NCBI GenBank assembly: GCA_044508495.1
Contig: JBIQHP010000046.1
Location: forward strand, 1-17,153
Reading direction: 5' to 3'
Source: Terrimesophilobacter sp044508495
GTDB lineage: Bacteria; Actinomycetota; Actinomycetes; Actinomycetales; Microbacteriaceae
Length of the DNA stretch: 17,153 bases
Part shown: positions 16,004 through 17,153 of the stretch, piece by piece
Position numbering within the stretch: the first letter of the stretch is position 1
How the letters are laid out: every line of letters begins with the position of its first letter
Made by a program: the position numbers and the translations under genes
Notes under the pieces: model-generated
What the model saw: the letters and a program-made list of their open reading frames with translations, nothing else
Database searches by the model: none
What the model was told of the DNA's origin: nothing

Positions 16004-17153
16004 TGCGACGTCGAACAAACGTGGCAATAGCAATGGTGGGCGCCGCGGCGCTCATCGCACTGGCCGGGTGCACCGCGGACCCGAACGTGACCCCGCCGAC
16101 CGACGACAACGGCACGCCGGCGGTCAACGAGTGGTTCGACCAGGCTCAGTACGACAAGCAGTTCAGCGAGCGGACCGTGACCCCCCAGGGCCCCGCCGGT
16201 CAGCCCTACCTGCAGTACATCAACGCGGAGATGGTCGACACCTCGGCCTACGCGAGCGCGGGAGCGAAGAAGGTCTGCTTCGCGAACGCCTCGATCTCCA
16301 ACCCGTGGCGCCAGACCGGCTGGATCACCATGAACCAGCAGCTCAAGGTGCTGCAGGACTCCGGGGCGATCAGCGAGATGGAGACGCGGGACGCCCAGGA
16401 CAACGATGACACGCAGATCGCCGACATCGACTACTTCATCGAAGAAGGCAACTGCGACATCTTCCTCATCTCGCCGAACAGCACCGCGGCGATGACCCCG
16501 GCCGTCGAGCGCGCCTGCGCGACCGACAAGCCGGTCATCGTCTTCGACCGCGGTGTGCAGACCGACTGCCCCGTCACGTTCATCCACCCGATCGGCGGAT
16601 TCGCGTGGGGCATCGACACGGCGACTTTCCTCATCGATCACCTGCAGAAGGGCGACAAGGTCGTCGCGCTGCGCATCCTGCCCGGCGTCGACGTGCTCGA
16701 GCAGCGCTGGGCCGCGGCGGACAAGCTGTTCTCCGAGGCCGGCATCGACGCGGTCGACTACTTCACCGGGGCCGACCCGGTGAAGATCAAGCAGATCATC
16801 ACCGACGAGCTCGCCAAGGGCGACGTCAAGGGCGTCTGGATGGATGCCGGCGACGGCGCGGTCGCGGCGATCGAGGCGTTCGAGGACGCCGGAGTCGACT
16901 ACCCGGTCATGACCGGTGAGGACGAGCTCAGCTTCCTGCGCAAGTGGAAGGCCACCGGGATCACGGCGCTCGCGCCCGTGTACTCGAACTTCCAGTGGCG
17001 CACGACGCTGCTCGCGGTGCAGAAGATCTTCGCCGGCGAGGAGGTTCCGAAGGAGTGGGTGCTCCCGCAGAGCCCGATCAAGGTGGGCGAGCTCGACGAC
17101 TTCCTCGCGAAGAACGTCGGCATGCCCGACGGCCACTACGCCAAGTTCGGCGG
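16003..17153 (+). CDS. Sugar ABC transporter substrate-binding lipoprotein (3' partial)
   Basis: Periplasmic-binding-protein-like lipoprotein of the RbsB-type fold; 383 residues are visible and the frame is still open at the window end. The start MRRRTNVAIAMVGAAALIALAGC is a lipoprotein signal peptide with lipobox LAGC and lipidated Cys23, so the protein is anchored outside the membrane. Fold landmarks: KKVCFANASISNPWRQTGW (first strand and helix), DIFLISPNSTAAMTPAVERAC, KPVIVFDRGV, then DPVKIKQIITDELAKGDVKGVWMDAGDGAVAAIEAFEDAG. It captures the substrate and delivers it to the two permeases encoded upstream. A D-P-N-V-T-P-P linker follows the Cys. The ligand cannot be assigned; binding residues would need a structural model. 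Confidence 0.94.
   Translation, partial: MRRRTNVAIAMVGAAALIALAGCTADPNVTPPTDDNGTPAVNEWFDQAQYDKQFSERTVTPQGPAGQPYLQYINAEMVDTSAYASAGAKKVCFANASISNPWRQTGWITMNQQLKVLQDSGAISEMETRDAQDNDDTQIADIDYFIEEGNCDIFLISPNSTAAMTPAVERACATDKPVIVFDRGVQTDCPVTFIHPIGGFAWGIDTATFLIDHLQKGDKVVALRILPGVDVLEQRWAAADKLFSEAGIDAVDYFTGADPVKIKQIITDELAKGDVKGVWMDAGDGAVAAIEAFEDAGVDYPVMTGEDELSFLRKWKATGITALAPVYSNFQWRTTLLAVQKIFAGEEVPKEWVLPQSPIKVGELDDFLAKNVGMPDGHYAKFG

Overview
The window looks like a scaffold piece from a high-GC actinobacterium, most likely a Microbacteriaceae relative. This rests on GC near 70% in most genes, the nusG/rplK/rplA set, the frequent GGATGC/GCATCC words, and a GGTTGAGTAG...GTATCGAAACC intergenic repeat that I associate from memory with that family. 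The genus cannot be fixed from the sequence. Five runs of N break it: one of 10 bases (2514-2523) and four of exactly 100 (5258-5357, 6455-6554, 9444-9543, 14342-14441). The 100-base runs look like 'unknown length' placeholders.

Layout. (1) 1-588: the end of nusG, followed by a repeat hairpin and a terminator. (2) 802-6454: an accessory cassette between nusG and rplK, which are normally adjacent. Its minus-strand arm has an XRE-type regulator and a small protein with DUF3800/RNase H-like features. Its plus-strand arm has three overlapping genes: a small methyltransferase-like protein with SAM-binding motifs but no NPPY, a larger methyltransferase-like protein with NPPY but degenerate SAM motifs, and a GIY-YIG-like domain fused to an SF2 helicase. 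The two arms diverge from 22 bases that hold a perfect 10-base palindrome. I read this as a restriction-modification or related anti-phage system and consider it the most interesting part of the window. The nusG-side linkage is continuous sequence; the rplK-side linkage crosses a gap.

(3) 6555-7805: a structured leader, rplK, rplA and a strong terminator. (4) 7823-10144: ordinary chromosomal genes, namely a quinone-oxidoreductase-like MDR enzyme (minus), a DUF998-like membrane protein (plus, running into a gap) and a YqaJ/lambda-exonuclease-like nuclease (minus).

(5) 10203-17153: a carbohydrate-type locus. A ROK repressor (minus) diverges from a tightly overlapping operon: Gfo/Idh/MocA oxidoreductase, double-domain sugar ABC ATPase, two RbsC-like permeases and a lipoprotein solute-binding protein cut off by the window end. 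The ROK protein probably represses the operon through AT-rich inverted repeats in the 116-base intergenic region. The transporter would import a sugar or polyol and the oxidoreductase would act on it or on a derivative. The substrate cannot be read from the sequence.
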